NCBI GenBank assembly: GCA_025060135.1
Contig: JANXCY010000014.1
Coordinates: forward strand, 1 to 53,859
Origin: Anaerolineae bacterium
GTDB taxonomy: Bacteria; Chloroflexota; Anaerolineae; B4-G1; DUEL01
DNA length: 53,859 nt
Direction of reading: 5' to 3'
The stretch's first letter is position 1. Every line of letters begins with the position of its first letter. A program made the position numbers and the translations under genes. The notes beneath the pieces were generated by a model that was not told where the DNA came from, made no database searches, and saw only the letters and a program-made list of their open reading frames with translations. Of the stretch, positions 9,301-16,680 are shown piece by piece.

Positions 9301-10965
9301 TATGAGCCGTACTATGTCGGTTTCAAGAACGATCCCACGAATCCCAACAACTACTTTTGGGACAACTGGGACATGACCTGGGACAAGGTCATCCGGCAGG
9401 GCGATGCGATTCCCTGGATCATCGCCTGGTCGCCCTGGTACGCCACGCAGGCGCGCGGTCGGGTGGCAGCCCTGGAGACCATCACCAATGCCCGTGGGAT
9501 CCAGAACAACGTCATCGTGGACGAGTACAACAGCACCCACGACGACGCCGACTGGTGGTACCTGCTGGCAAGCGGCAACACGCTGGAGAACGATAGCAAC
9601 ATCCGGGGCAATATGTACGAGTTCTACCACGCGCGCATCTACTTCCTCACCGGTAACGCCGCCGGCAAAGTGTTCTTTATCCGCTCCCACTCGGGCGACC
9701 GTCTGCGAGTGGTGAGAACGTGGAACGATAGCACCTGGTCGGTGACCAACCCTGAGTATGTGGACCTGTATGCCGAAGGCGTGCGGCCCGGGGATGCCTA
9801 CATCGTCACTCATTCCACACAGAGTGCCGCTAATGTCGCGCCCAAATTCTGGCGCTACAACGCGGCGATTTTCTACAATCTGGTCAAGCATCTCCGCCAG
9901 AAATACGCGGCCGAACTGGCCGGGAAGCCCATCTACATCGAGTACTACCTGGAACCGAATTTGGGCTCCTATGGCACGTGGACGCTGGATGCCTATGTGG
10001 ATTCGTACAACGCCTTTGCCGAGACCATCCGCGAAGGAGGACCGGGCCTGGGGCCGGGCCTGACCAAGAACGATGTGATCATCGGCGCCGGGGCCATCGC
10101 CGGCGGGTTGAATCCCAGCGTGCCGATTCCCGGTACGAACCGCGATTACGACATCGCCCTCACGCTGATTGAAGAGGCCGACTATCTGGATTTCGTCAGC
10201 CACCATCGCTACTATATGGGCAGCCGGGTGCAAAAGCGCGAGAACTCGTGGGAGTACTGGATGCTGCGTACCTACGCGCAATCCCTGGGCAAGGACATCG
10301 TCATCATTGATAGCGAGGACAGTGTGGCAACGGCCGGCGGCACAGGGCGTGAAGAAGCGCGCCACTGGGCCCGTTTCAGCGTGCCCTACTGGGAAGCCAA
10401 CTTTATCAACTCCTACGCCGGCGATTACGGCCCGCTGGGGCGGCTGGCGTTCATCATCCATTTCCGAACGTTTGATGATAATACCAATGATATGGGCATG
10501 GCTGCTATGGATGCGGAGGGCCGTCCGGTGCTGGACCTGGTCTACTGGCCGATTCTGATGTACCAGCAGCACACCTCAGAGGATCCGCAGCGTCCGGACA
10601 CGGTGGTGTTCACGGTACAGGGGAGCGATCCATACGGCTGGGTGCAGGGCATGGGCACGATTCACGGCCAGACCGGCATTCGGCACGTGCACCTGGTGAA
10701 CAAGAAGGAGACGCCGATCACGGTAACGCTGACCCTGAGCGGCGTAACGCCGACGGGGGCCGTTATGCATTCGGTCATCGGCTGCGGGCCGCAGCAGACG
10801 ATTCAGGACGGCTACCATCCGCTGACGCTGACGGGAGCCATCGTGCAGACGATTTTGCCCAATCCCAACGTCGTCGTGTTGCAGCCGTGCTCGGCCAACA
10901 TCATCGCATTGGAGGGAAGCGCCATCCGCTCGGTGTATCTGCCGCTGGTGTTGAGGAACCAGTAG
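6304..10965 (+). CDS. Large secreted LamG / putative glycosidase-like protein
   Basis: The 1553-aa protein has a clear signal peptide ending near SQASAATQ. A LamG/concanavalin-A-like domain (~35-215, from MRFDGNLNDSSGNGLHG to GLIDELVI) is followed by Ig-like domains. Three similar small beta modules lie at ~463-516, ~823-889 and ~933-998; the last two carry VTRG/VRRG followed by a His. A region at ~1000-1425 resembles a TIM-barrel glycosidase of the clan-A type: IVDEYNS, IEYYLEPN near 1212-1219, FVSHHRYYMG near 1300 and IIDSEDS near 1335. The Glu residues in EYYLEPN and DSED are candidate acid/base and nucleophile, but this is inference. A final beta domain ends in VYLPLVLRNQ. It probably acts on extracellular polysaccharide. 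Confidence 0.8.
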   Translation: MKKAIRLSLVCIGALTLTVIVYALLSSQASAATQFLVMRFDGNLNDSSGNGLHGTWNGPPAYAAGYSGQAISLSSAVTNYVTVTHSSLLGGMSKLSISVWAKKSNAAQGGMLVYKRDQYRILLGANSITAFVRGNRQATVSSSAAISDTNWHHYVLGYDGVTVKLFCDGVLLDSEPLTGTVAQYTGPLYIGRDPWGSQFSGLIDELVINDDPPDVDPPFFDGHDPAPGATWVRPDTNIVVHVKDVGRGVLSSTIVMTVEGSVVSPAITGTPADYTITYDPPANFAYRQEVNVSLSAADVDGNRAVQSYAFTIQQVSDTFPPRGYFYVKDLGAGQATIYNYFQDPESGMGSGAQMRFSNDNVTWSAPEPYSSTKSWTLAAASGKRTVYGRFSDAAGNWTDVLSYTLGAEYEDDLVVIPNAPNAAHLIWRAKPGVAQYVVLRSNKLGWSGTIRLTEPVTTGGKIITVTTTAGLQAGDELHFSGGRDDYYIARVLDARRLELTVGVQRDYVTNTVVNLSACWVRDYSGYTEIARFTSASGVREYVDTGLELEKDYFYVIGYSDGVTITGYSNPVQARLTGSGMLYDAALGAYGGYAWKVTQNYGDTPNLIDGDDTTSEVRIQYNDPAISDPYEMHLGFHRVHLQERLPIRRVEIIQDMSADRTRAAHIRLGFDDRSFQTFDLENDPRIVRVDVGSRRTYRIPVDKTSAYVSIYIEDVANPAGNYTLWYKIGVYTDRRIVRPVTSAAEVRSAHLAFDFSRSDGTLPTIFGSDEVWNNVDGYETGAMLRAWPYLKEVFNLYRVQVGDGWPHAYGWDQVKVAELAAVITPAQTTFMLTNVITFPVSLSVGTKFKVDYELMQITALSGNRITVTRGLEHTEPVTHTAGSPLYVYRSVGQILRLQEALPEFPVVKYTNAYVSGITPISSDLPVTHSLRTAVITITVNKGTYAVSDVIRVGREAFLVQAVDASNPSQIRLTVRRGYDGTAQEYIQHNIPQPDVYKYLNYEPYYVGFKNDPTNPNNYFWDNWDMTWDKVIRQGDAIPWIIAWSPWYATQARGRVAALETITNARGIQNNVIVDEYNSTHDDADWWYLLASGNTLENDSNIRGNMYEFYHARIYFLTGNAAGKVFFIRSHSGDRLRVVRTWNDSTWSVTNPEYVDLYAEGVRPGDAYIVTHSTQSAANVAPKFWRYNAAIFYNLVKHLRQKYAAELAGKPIYIEYYLEPNLGSYGTWTLDAYVDSYNAFAETIREGGPGLGPGLTKNDVIIGAGAIAGGLNPSVPIPGTNRDYDIALTLIEEADYLDFVSHHRYYMGSRVQKRENSWEYWMLRTYAQSLGKDIVIIDSEDSVATAGGTGREEARHWARFSVPYWEANFINSYAGDYGPLGRLAFIIHFRTFDDNTNDMGMAAMDAEGRPVLDLVYWPILMYQQHTSEDPQRPDTVVFTVQGSDPYGWVQGMGTIHGQTGIRHVHLVNKKETPITVTLTLSGVTPTGAVMHSVIGCGPQQTIQDGYHPLTLTGAIVQTILPNPNVVVLQPCSANIIALEGSAIRSVYLPLVLRNQ

Positions 10966-10967
10966 TT

Positions 10968-11702
10968 CTACTCCCGCTCCAGCACCCAGAAGTGGGAAAG
11001 GCCCAACACACGCAGAGGCGTTCGCTCCAGGGTGTACGTGATGGCCTGGAGCAGGCGGGCCAGGGCAGGCCAGCGGCGGGCCAGGCGGTCGTAGCCAGGG
11101 AAAATCACCGTCCGAAATATCACCCGCACGGGCAGGCCCCGCAACAGGCGTCCCAGCGCGCCGGTTGTGTAGGCTCGTACGTGGGGGATCAGCCGGTTCC
11201 GCAACGAGTTGGGCAGATAGTTGACCAGGGGGATATTACCGAAATGGTAACGTCCGCGCCAGAAGGCCCCGTGGGTTTCAAAGGGGTAGAGCCGGTTGGG
11301 GACAAAGAGGACGATCCGACCACCCGTCCGGGTAACCCGGACCATTTCTGCCAGGGTGGCGCGGTCATCGGCCACATGCTCCAGCACTTCATGGGAGAAG
11401 GTCAGGTCAAAGGAGCCGTCCGCGAAGGGGAGCGCTTCCCCCATGGCCTGTACCACCCTGGCGTCGCAGGCCTGGGCCTGGCAGGCCCATTCCCGCTCCA
11501 CCTCCACACCGAAGACGTCAGGGGTGCAGCGACCGAAGGCGGCCAGGTACATCCCCACCCCGCAGCCCACGTCCAGCACCCGTTTCCCGGTAGGGTCGGC
11601 ATAGCGGCAGACCATCCTGAAGCGTCGTTCCTGCCCGGCGCGCCAGGCCAGGGAGGGAACGCCCCGCTCGGCCCGCCAGTCGCCATCGGAAGGCATATTC
11701 AT
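10968..11702 (-). CDS. Class I SAM-dependent methyltransferase
   Basis: A Methyltransf_11-type enzyme. Motif I is VLDVGCGVGMYLAAFG, the acidic end of the second strand is in FGVEVERE, and the later motifs are SFDLTFSHEVLEHV and RTGGRIVLFVPNRLYPFETHG. The C-terminal part (~150-240) has Arg/Leu-rich helices, as in ubiquinone-, lipid- or glycan-modifying methyltransferases; the substrate is unknown. The ATG at 11702 is chosen because it has a GAGGGGAG site about ten bases before it and places motif I at about residue 43, giving 244 aa. The frame is open up to 11876, so a longer form cannot be excluded. It is convergent with the large secreted gene, whose stop lies only two bases away, and divergent from rsgA. 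Confidence 0.85.
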   Translation of the reverse strand: MNMPSDGDWRAERGVPSLAWRAGQERRFRMVCRYADPTGKRVLDVGCGVGMYLAAFGRCTPDVFGVEVEREWACQAQACDARVVQAMGEALPFADGSFDLTFSHEVLEHVADDRATLAEMVRVTRTGGRIVLFVPNRLYPFETHGAFWRGRYHFGNIPLVNYLPNSLRNRLIPHVRAYTTGALGRLLRGLPVRVIFRTVIFPGYDRLARRWPALARLLQAITYTLERTPLRVLGLSHFWVLERE

Positions 11703-11926
11703 CGGTTTGGTGCTCCCCTCTGCGGATAAGTCTGCATTCATCCAAGCAGGGTTGTTGGGGCTGCTGTCTGTAGGCCATTGTCCCCCAACCCTGTTTTTTT
11801 CTTCTCGCATCAAAGTACGACGCGGGGAAGCAGACATCGGCGAGGATTGACGGCTGCAGGCGTATTGTATCGTCATCGCGCGGGCCTGTCAACCGGGTGT
11901 GGCTCCACCCGAATCGGCATGGGCGG

Positions 11927-11955
11927 CTGGCCGAAACCTCTGGAGCGGGTATAAT
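11927..11955 (+). promoter_or_regulatory. Promoter with consensus -10 before rsgA
   Basis: TATAAT at 11950-11955 lies 52 bases before the rsgA start. The -35 at 11927 (CTGGCC) is poor. The 11703-12007 gap otherwise holds only the open but unconvincing N-terminal extension of the methyltransferase frame and the 5' region of rsgA. Confidence 0.5.
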
Positions 11956-12007
11956 ATATGCGTATCCCAGGTTGTTAGCCTCCCGTGCTTTCCGAATCCA
12001 TGAGATC

Positions 12008-13006
12008 ATGCCCGAAGCGAGGATGTGGGAAGGACTGGTCGTTCGTGCCCAGAGCGGCTTCTATACCGTCCATACTGACCAGGGCGATTTCGTTTGCCAT
12101 CTGCGGGGGCGGCTGAAGAAGCGGCGACTGGATACCGATCCGGTCGCAGTGGGGGACCGGGTCCGTTTCCGGCTGACCCCGGGCAGAGTCGGGGTTATTG
12201 AGGAAGTGCTTCCCCGAGAGCGGGTGCTGGCCCGCCTGGCGCCGCCCCCGGGTGGCCGGGGCAGCCGCCGTTGGGACCGGGAAGGGTACCTGGCTGAGCG
12301 GGAGCAGGTCATCCTGGCCAACCCGGACCAGGCGGTCTTTGTCTTCGCCTGCGCGGAGCCAGAACCCAACCTACGTTTGCTGGACCGGCTCCTGGTGGGC
12401 GCGGAACTCCAACACATCCCCGCCGTTGTCTGTGCCAACAAGGTGGACCTGGTGGGCCAGGACGGGGCCCAGTGTCTGTTTGGCATCTATGAGGAAATCG
12501 GCTACCCGGTCCTCTACACCAGCGCGAAGACCGGAAAAGGTGTGGAGGAACTAGCCCGGCACCTGGAAGGAAAGATTTCGGCGCTGGTCGGACCGTCCGG
12601 TACTGGCAAGAGCAGCCTCCTCAACGTCATCCAGCCAGGGCTGGGGCTGGCGGTGCGGGAGGTGAGCGAGGCCACCGGTGAGGGCCGCCATACCACCGTT
12701 GTAACTCAACTCTTCCCGCTGGAGCGGGGCGGCTGGGTCGCCGACACTCCTGGTATCCGCGCCCTGGCCCTCTTTGATGTGGACCCGGAGGAATTGGACG
12801 CCTATTTCCCGGACATCGCGCCCTATGTGGCGGACTGTCGCTTCTCCGACTGCACCCACACCGTAGAGCCGGGATGTGCGGTGATAGAGGCAGTGGCTGC
12901 AGGACGGGTCCACCGTCACCGGTACGAGAGTTACGTTCGCTTGCGCCAGGAGCATCAGCGGCTGGCGGACATGTATTGGTGGGGCATCCAATCGGAGTAC
13001 CTATAA
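12008..13006 (+). CDS. rsgA: Ribosome small-subunit assembly GTPase RsgA
   Basis: RsgA is a circularly permuted GTPase that acts late in 30S ribosome maturation. The order of GTPase motifs shows the permutation: G4 (CANKVDL, ~140), G5 (TSAKTGKG), then the P-loop GPSGTGKSS (~196), G2 GEGRHTT and G3 DTPGIR. An N-terminal OB-fold starts at WEGLVVRAQSGFYTV. The C-terminal zinc site is formed by the DCRFSDCTHTVEPGC region. The 332-aa length is normal. The ATG at 12008 was chosen to retain the whole OB-fold; an ATG at 12023 is also possible and neither has a strong Shine-Dalgarno. Its stop overlaps the next start (TAATG), so the SDR gene is probably translationally coupled. Confidence 0.94.
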   Translation: MPEARMWEGLVVRAQSGFYTVHTDQGDFVCHLRGRLKKRRLDTDPVAVGDRVRFRLTPGRVGVIEEVLPRERVLARLAPPPGGRGSRRWDREGYLAEREQVILANPDQAVFVFACAEPEPNLRLLDRLLVGAELQHIPAVVCANKVDLVGQDGAQCLFGIYEEIGYPVLYTSAKTGKGVEELARHLEGKISALVGPSGTGKSSLLNVIQPGLGLAVREVSEATGEGRHTTVVTQLFPLERGGWVADTPGIRALALFDVDPEELDAYFPDIAPYVADCRFSDCTHTVEPGCAVIEAVAAGRVHRHRYESYVRLRQEHQRLADMYWWGIQSEYL

Positions 13007-13773
13007 TGGACCTTTCGGGAAAGGTGGCTCTCGTTACCGGTGGAGCAGTACGGGTTGGGCGGGCTATTGCCCTGGGACTGGCTGGGGCCGGTGTCCATCT
13101 GGCCCTTCACTACCATCGCTCTGCCAGCGCCGCCCAGGAAGTCGTCGTAGAGGCCCGACGGATGGGCATAGAAGCGGTTGCCCTCCCGGCCGACCTGGCC
13201 TATATGGAGCAGGCTCAGGCTCTGGCCCGTGCGGCCGAACGCCACTTCGGTCGGGTGGACATCATTATCCACAGCGCCTCCCCCTTCATCCGGGCATCGC
13301 TCCTGGAGACGACCCCAGACCTCTGGCGGCAGGTCATGGGCGTCCTGGTGGACGGGTTCTTCATCATAGCCCGGGAGTTGACCCCGGGGATGGTCCGACG
13401 TGGGGAAGGGAGTCTGGTGGTCATTCTGGACCGGGGAACGGTTGACCCGTGGCCCGATTTTCTGGCCCATAGCGTGGGGAAGAGTGCTCTCTGGGCGCTG
13501 GCTCGCAACTTGGCGGTGGAACTGGCGCCCCATGTGCGGGTCAACGGCATCGTCCCCGGGCCGGTCCTTCCGCCGCCGGACTATTCCGAAGAAGAGCAGG
13601 CCCGTGTTGCCCAGGGTACCCTCCTGGAGCGTTGGGGTTGCCCTCAAGATGTGGTGGATGCCCTTCTGTACCTCCTCCGTGCCGACTACATTACGGGCGA
13701 AGTTCTCTTCGTGGACGGAGGAGAGCGGTGGGCCCATCGCCGTCCCCGCCGGAATTGTCAAACTGGAGGATGA
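13006..13773 (+). CDS. SDR oxidoreductase, pteridine-reductase-like, His replaces catalytic Tyr
   Basis: The 255-aa short-chain dehydrogenase/reductase has a Rossmann start VALVTGGAVRVGRAIA and a VNGIVPGPV segment after the active site. The active-site line reads D142...H155-S-V-G-K159. The Asp 13 residues before the Tyr position is the arrangement known in pteridine reductase PTR1 (Asp/Tyr/Lys), but the Tyr is a His here (codon CAT at 13468). The closest role by likeness is reduction of pterins or enoyl/keto substrates, as in FolM/PTR1-type enzymes; with the Tyr lost, activity is uncertain. It starts on the stop of rsgA. A promoter for the ferredoxin gene overlaps its last codons. Confidence 0.82.
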   Translation: MDLSGKVALVTGGAVRVGRAIALGLAGAGVHLALHYHRSASAAQEVVVEARRMGIEAVALPADLAYMEQAQALARAAERHFGRVDIIIHSASPFIRASLLETTPDLWRQVMGVLVDGFFIIARELTPGMVRRGEGSLVVILDRGTVDPWPDFLAHSVGKSALWALARNLAVELAPHVRVNGIVPGPVLPPPDYSEEEQARVAQGTLLERWGCPQDVVDALLYLLRADYITGEVLFVDGGERWAHRRPRRNCQTGG

Positions 13774-13788
13774 TGGTATAATACCATC
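13755..13788 (+). promoter_or_regulatory. Promoter with palindromic -10 before ferredoxin
   Basis: TTGTCA (13755-13760), a 16-base spacer and TATAAT (13777-13782) form a good sigma-70 type promoter. The -10 lies inside a perfect palindrome GATGGTATAATACCATC (13772-13788), which could be an operator for a dimeric regulator. It overlaps the 3' end of the SDR gene and lies about 64 bases before the ferredoxin start. Confidence 0.6.
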
Positions 13789-13851
13789 AACCGGACTTTC
13801 CGGCTCAACGGGTCAGTCCTCTGAATTTCATTTACCCAGGGGAGGTTCAAC

Positions 13852-14118
13852 ATGACATACGTGATTACCAGCCTGTGCAAGCGCGCCGGGGCCTGCGTGG
13901 ACGTCTGTCCCACCGATTCCATCCACTTTGTGGAGGGTGACCCCAACTGGCCCACTTACTATATCAATCCCGATACCTGTATTGAGTGCGGAGCCTGCGC
14001 GGCGGAGTGCCCCAACGAGGCTATCTTCCACGAAGATGAAGTCCCCGACGCCTATAAGGCCGACATCCAGAAAAACGCCGACTACTTCAAGGTGGGTCCG
14101 GGAAAAGACCAGGTGTAA
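13852..14118 (+). CDS. Seven-iron type ferredoxin
   Basis: A small electron carrier of 88 aa. It has seven cysteines at positions 9, 15, 19, 43, 46, 49 and 53. The second motif is the canonical CxxCxxCxxxCP, while the first is Cx5CxxxCP with only three Cys, as expected for one [3Fe-4S] and one [4Fe-4S] cluster. It resembles bacterial FdxA-type ferredoxins, which have a short acidic C-terminal helix region (here EDEVPDAYKADIQKNADYF). The start at 13852 has a GGGGAGG site. The gene has its own promoter upstream and terminator downstream, so it is a single-gene transcript. Its redox partner cannot be told from the context. Confidence 0.92.
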   Translation: MTYVITSLCKRAGACVDVCPTDSIHFVEGDPNWPTYYINPDTCIECGACAAECPNEAIFHEDEVPDAYKADIQKNADYFKVGPGKDQV

Positions 14119-14135
14119 ACCGGTCTGCACGCTGG

Positions 14136-14172
14136 AAGGCCGCTCCGGAAGTCGGGCGGCCTTTTTTGTTTT
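14136..14172 (+). terminator. Rho-independent terminator after ferredoxin
   Basis: An 8-bp perfect stem AAGGCCGC / GCGGCCTT (14136-14143 and 14156-14163) has a 12-base loop and is followed by a T-rich run. It lies 18 bases after the ferredoxin stop. Confidence 0.85.
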
Positions 14173-14314
14173 ACAGGCCCTCTCACCCCACGTCCAAAGG
14201 TGCCTGAGCCTTCTAGGAACAGCCGATACCTTAAAGGCAACTTGCTTTCTCTTTTCCCCTCGGATACAATAACCCTTGGAGTTCATCGGGACATCGCGGC
14301 TGAGGTAGAATCCC

Positions 14315-15040
14315 ATGCAGGATCGTACGCCTCAGATGACCAACCGGTATATCGGGCTGTTGGTGTGGATCGGGTTTCTTCTACTGATGGCCAGCGGAGT
14401 GATCGCCGGGCCGTCCATTGCCCCGATGATCCTCCCGTCTCCGACCCCTTCTCCGACGCCGACGGCCACCCCAACGCCGACTCCCACTCCCCTACCAACG
14501 CCAACCTGGACGTCCACCCCTACGGTGACCCCGACGCCGACGCCGACCCCTACTCCCGCTTTCTATCCTCCCACCCGCATTGTCATCCCTTCGGTGGGCA
14601 TAGATGCCCAGGTGGTGCCCACCCACTGGGAGACCCAAAAGGTGAACGGCACCCCGCAACCGGTGTGGATAGTTCCGGATGCCCCCCGGGTCGGCTGGCA
14701 CGAGACCTCCGCTCCTCTGGGCCGACCGGGAAACACCGTCCTTAACGGCCACAACTGGCCGGAAAACGGGCCGTTCCGGTTCCTCTACCAGGTTCAGCCC
14801 GGCGACTCTATTCTCCTGTACTCTGGCTCCCAGGTTTTCACCTACCAGGTGGAGGAGATTCTCCTCCTGGAGGAGGCTGGGCAGCCATGGGAGGTCCGGA
14901 TGGCTAATGCTCGCTACATCCTGCCGACCGACGACGAGCGAGTAACCCTGGTAACCTGCCATCCTTATAAAAGTGTCCGGTTTCGCCTGATTGTGATCGC
15001 CCGACCGGTGAAGGCGCCCTCCGGGACAAGTGAACCATAA
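14315..15040 (+). CDS. Sortase (class D/E/F-like) with Thr/Pro-rich stalk
   Basis: A membrane-anchored cysteine transpeptidase of 241 aa. One N-terminal transmembrane helix (~12-35) is followed by a Thr/Pro-rich stalk (~42-85) and the sortase beta-barrel. Catalytic residues are visible: His146 in LNGHNW, Cys215 in TLVTC and Arg222 or Arg224 in SVRFRL. Sortases of this kind join secreted proteins carrying a C-terminal sorting signal to the cell surface or to pili. No classical LPxTG protein is seen in the window. Two secreted proteins end in YLPxVL(R/K)N, but a link is speculative. The ATG at 14315 has a GAGG site; MTNRY at 14336 is an alternative start. The DUF6391-like gene follows 12 bases later. 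Confidence 0.9.
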   Translation: MQDRTPQMTNRYIGLLVWIGFLLLMASGVIAGPSIAPMILPSPTPSPTPTATPTPTPTPLPTPTWTSTPTVTPTPTPTPTPAFYPPTRIVIPSVGIDAQVVPTHWETQKVNGTPQPVWIVPDAPRVGWHETSAPLGRPGNTVLNGHNWPENGPFRFLYQVQPGDSILLYSGSQVFTYQVEEILLLEEAGQPWEVRMANARYILPTDDERVTLVTCHPYKSVRFRLIVIARPVKAPSGTSEP

Positions 15041-15052
15041 CAGGAGGAAAGC

Positions 15053-15562
15053 ATGGGACTGTTGGACCACCCTCTGATTTCCCGCATCCGCCGGAATCAC
15101 GCCCTGGAGCACGCGACCATTCATATCCTCTCCCGCCGTTACCGGAACCTGCACGTGATGGGTCAATCCATGCCAGGGGGGTTTATCCTGTACGGCGATG
15201 TCTCCACCGATGCAGTGATGGAAGCCGCGCAGGAGGCCCTGGAGCGCCTGCGGGCAGGTCAGAGAGAACTGGCCGTCCATCCCACCTGTGGTACCAACGC
15301 CGTCGTGGCCGGTACGCTGGCTGGGCTGGGAGCGTTTCTGGTGCTCTCCCCCCGGCGCCGTAACCTGATGGAGTGGCTGGGTCGCCTGCCGACCGTTCTC
15401 CTGGTGGCTACCCTGGGCTTTATCCTGGGGCAACGGCTGGGATTGGCACTCCAGTCGGCCATCACCACTGATCCCCGGGTTGACCGCCTGCGGATCGTCG
15501 CGATCGCGCGGGAGGAGCGCGGCCCGCTGGTGTTGCACCGCGTCTACACTGAGGATCGGTGA
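15053..15562 (+). CDS. DUF6391-like membrane protein
   Basis: This 169-aa protein of unknown function opens with a conserved-looking block RRNHALEHATIHIL (about residues 13-26), recalled from the DUF6391 family of cyanobacteria and Chloroflexi. A GG(F/Y) turn with ILYGDVSTD and a HPTCGTNAVVAG segment follow, then two hydrophobic stretches (~87-103 and ~112-135) that may be membrane helices. The HALEH and HPTCGTN segments hold His, Glu and Cys that could bind metal, but this is inference. A GGAGGAAAG site precedes the ATG. The stop is directly followed by the holA start, so coupling is likely. Confidence 0.75.
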   Translation: MGLLDHPLISRIRRNHALEHATIHILSRRYRNLHVMGQSMPGGFILYGDVSTDAVMEAAQEALERLRAGQRELAVHPTCGTNAVVAGTLAGLGAFLVLSPRRRNLMEWLGRLPTVLLVATLGFILGQRLGLALQSAITTDPRVDRLRIVAIAREERGPLVLHRVYTEDR

Positions 15563-16537
15563 ATGGAAAGCCCTCGCTTCTACCTCTTTTACGGGAGCGA
15601 CGAGTTCACCCGCAGCGAGGCGGTGGCCGAACTGCGCCGCCGGATGGGGGAATGGGGAGAATGGAACACGATCCACCTGGATGGGCGAACCGCAACGCTG
15701 GAGGACCTCCGTCGGGCCTGCGACACAGCGCCCTTTCTGGCGGACCGGCGGCTGGTCCTGGTGACCGGTCTCCTGGCTCGACTGGGGCGCGGAAAGGAGA
15801 GGGGATTCCTGGATGGAGTGCTCCGTCTCCTCCAGACTCTGCCGGAAACGACCCGTCTGGTTTTGGTGGAAGAGGGCGACCTCCCGGAAGACCATCCGGT
15901 CCTACGGCTGGCCGCCGACGGAGAGGCGGGGTTTGTCCGCCGATTTGAACCTCCTTCGCCGGAGGCACTCCCCGGCTGGATTCTGGGGCGTGTTCGCCTC
16001 CACGGCGGGAAGATGGAACGGGCAGCGGCGGCCCGGCTGGCCCAGGCCGTTGGCCCGGGCAACCTGCGCTTACTGGATGGGGAAATCCGCAAACTGGTTA
16101 CCTACGTGGGGTCCGAACGGGCCATCACCGTCGAGGATGTGGACCGGCTGGTCCCCTACGTTCAGCAAGCCGTGATCTTTGATCTGGTGGATGCCCTGGG
16201 AGAGCGGGAGGGCCGGCGCGCAGCGCAGGTCCTCCACCGCCTCCTGGATGCCGGAGAAAACCCTCTGGGCATCCTGGCCATGGTCATCCGACAGTTCCGT
16301 CTGATCCTGATGGTGAAAGACCTGACCCGCCGAGGGGAAAGCCCTGCCGCCATTCCTCGCCTGCTGGACCTGCACCCCTACGTGGCCCGGAAACTCCACG
16401 CCCAGAGTGCGAACTTTTCCTTTGCCCAACTGGAGCACATTTACCGGTATCTGCTGGACCTGGACCTCTCCATCAAGACCGGGGAGATCACCCCGGAAGC
16501 CGCACTGGATTTGCTGGTGGCTGGTCTGGGCGAATAA
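15563..16537 (+). CDS. holA: DNA polymerase III subunit delta
   Basis: The delta subunit opens the beta sliding clamp as part of the clamp-loader complex. The 324-aa length and the N-terminal [16 protein letters not shown] are typical. The degenerate AAA+ layout is visible: an early GxD/E pocket without a working Walker A, an LVLVTGLL strand, [10 protein letters not shown], and a C-terminal helical collar with [15 protein letters not shown] and [12 protein letters not shown], a hallmark of the family. The ATG directly follows the stop of the upstream gene (TGAATG). A strong terminator follows the stop, so this is the last gene of its transcript. Confidence 0.93.
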   Translation: MESPRFYLFYGSDEFTRSEAVAELRRRMGEWGEWNTIHLDGRTATLEDLRRACDTAPFLADRRLVLVTGLLARLGRGKERGFLDGVLRLLQTLPETTRLVLVEEGDLPEDHPVLRLAADGEAGFVRRFEPPSPEALPGWILGRVRLHGGKMERAAAARLAQAVGPGNLRLLDGEIRKLVTYVGSERAITVEDVDRLVPYVQQAVIFDLVDALGEREGRRAAQVLHRLLDAGENPLGILAMVIRQFRLILMVKDLTRRGESPAAIPRLLDLHPYVARKLHAQSANFSFAQLEHIYRYLLDLDLSIKTGEITPEAALDLLVAGLGE

Positions 16538-16556
16538 CCGTGGTTGCTTTTCTCCA

Positions 16557-16594
16557 GGGGGATCGGGTGGTTGGGTCATCCGATCCCCCCTTTT
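16557..16594 (+). terminator. Rho-independent terminator after holA
   Basis: A 10-bp perfect stem GGGGGATCGG / CCGATCCCCC (16557-16566 and 16580-16589) has a 13-base loop and is followed by CTTTTC. It lies 20 bases after the holA stop and separates it from fabF. Confidence 0.85.
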
Positions 16595-16680
16595 CTCCAG
16601 GGAATCCTCGCGCGGCGCGTGACTTTCCGGTCGGTTGGGTGTTTTTGCTTACGAATCACAATCCCGGCAGGGGGGACAGC

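Noticed and set aside
7504-10572. Long open frames on the minus strand across the LamG protein gene
   Set aside because: They mirror codon bias of the plus-strand gene, lack Shine-Dalgarno sites and look low in family likeness; the plus-strand frame has signal peptide, LamG and tail.
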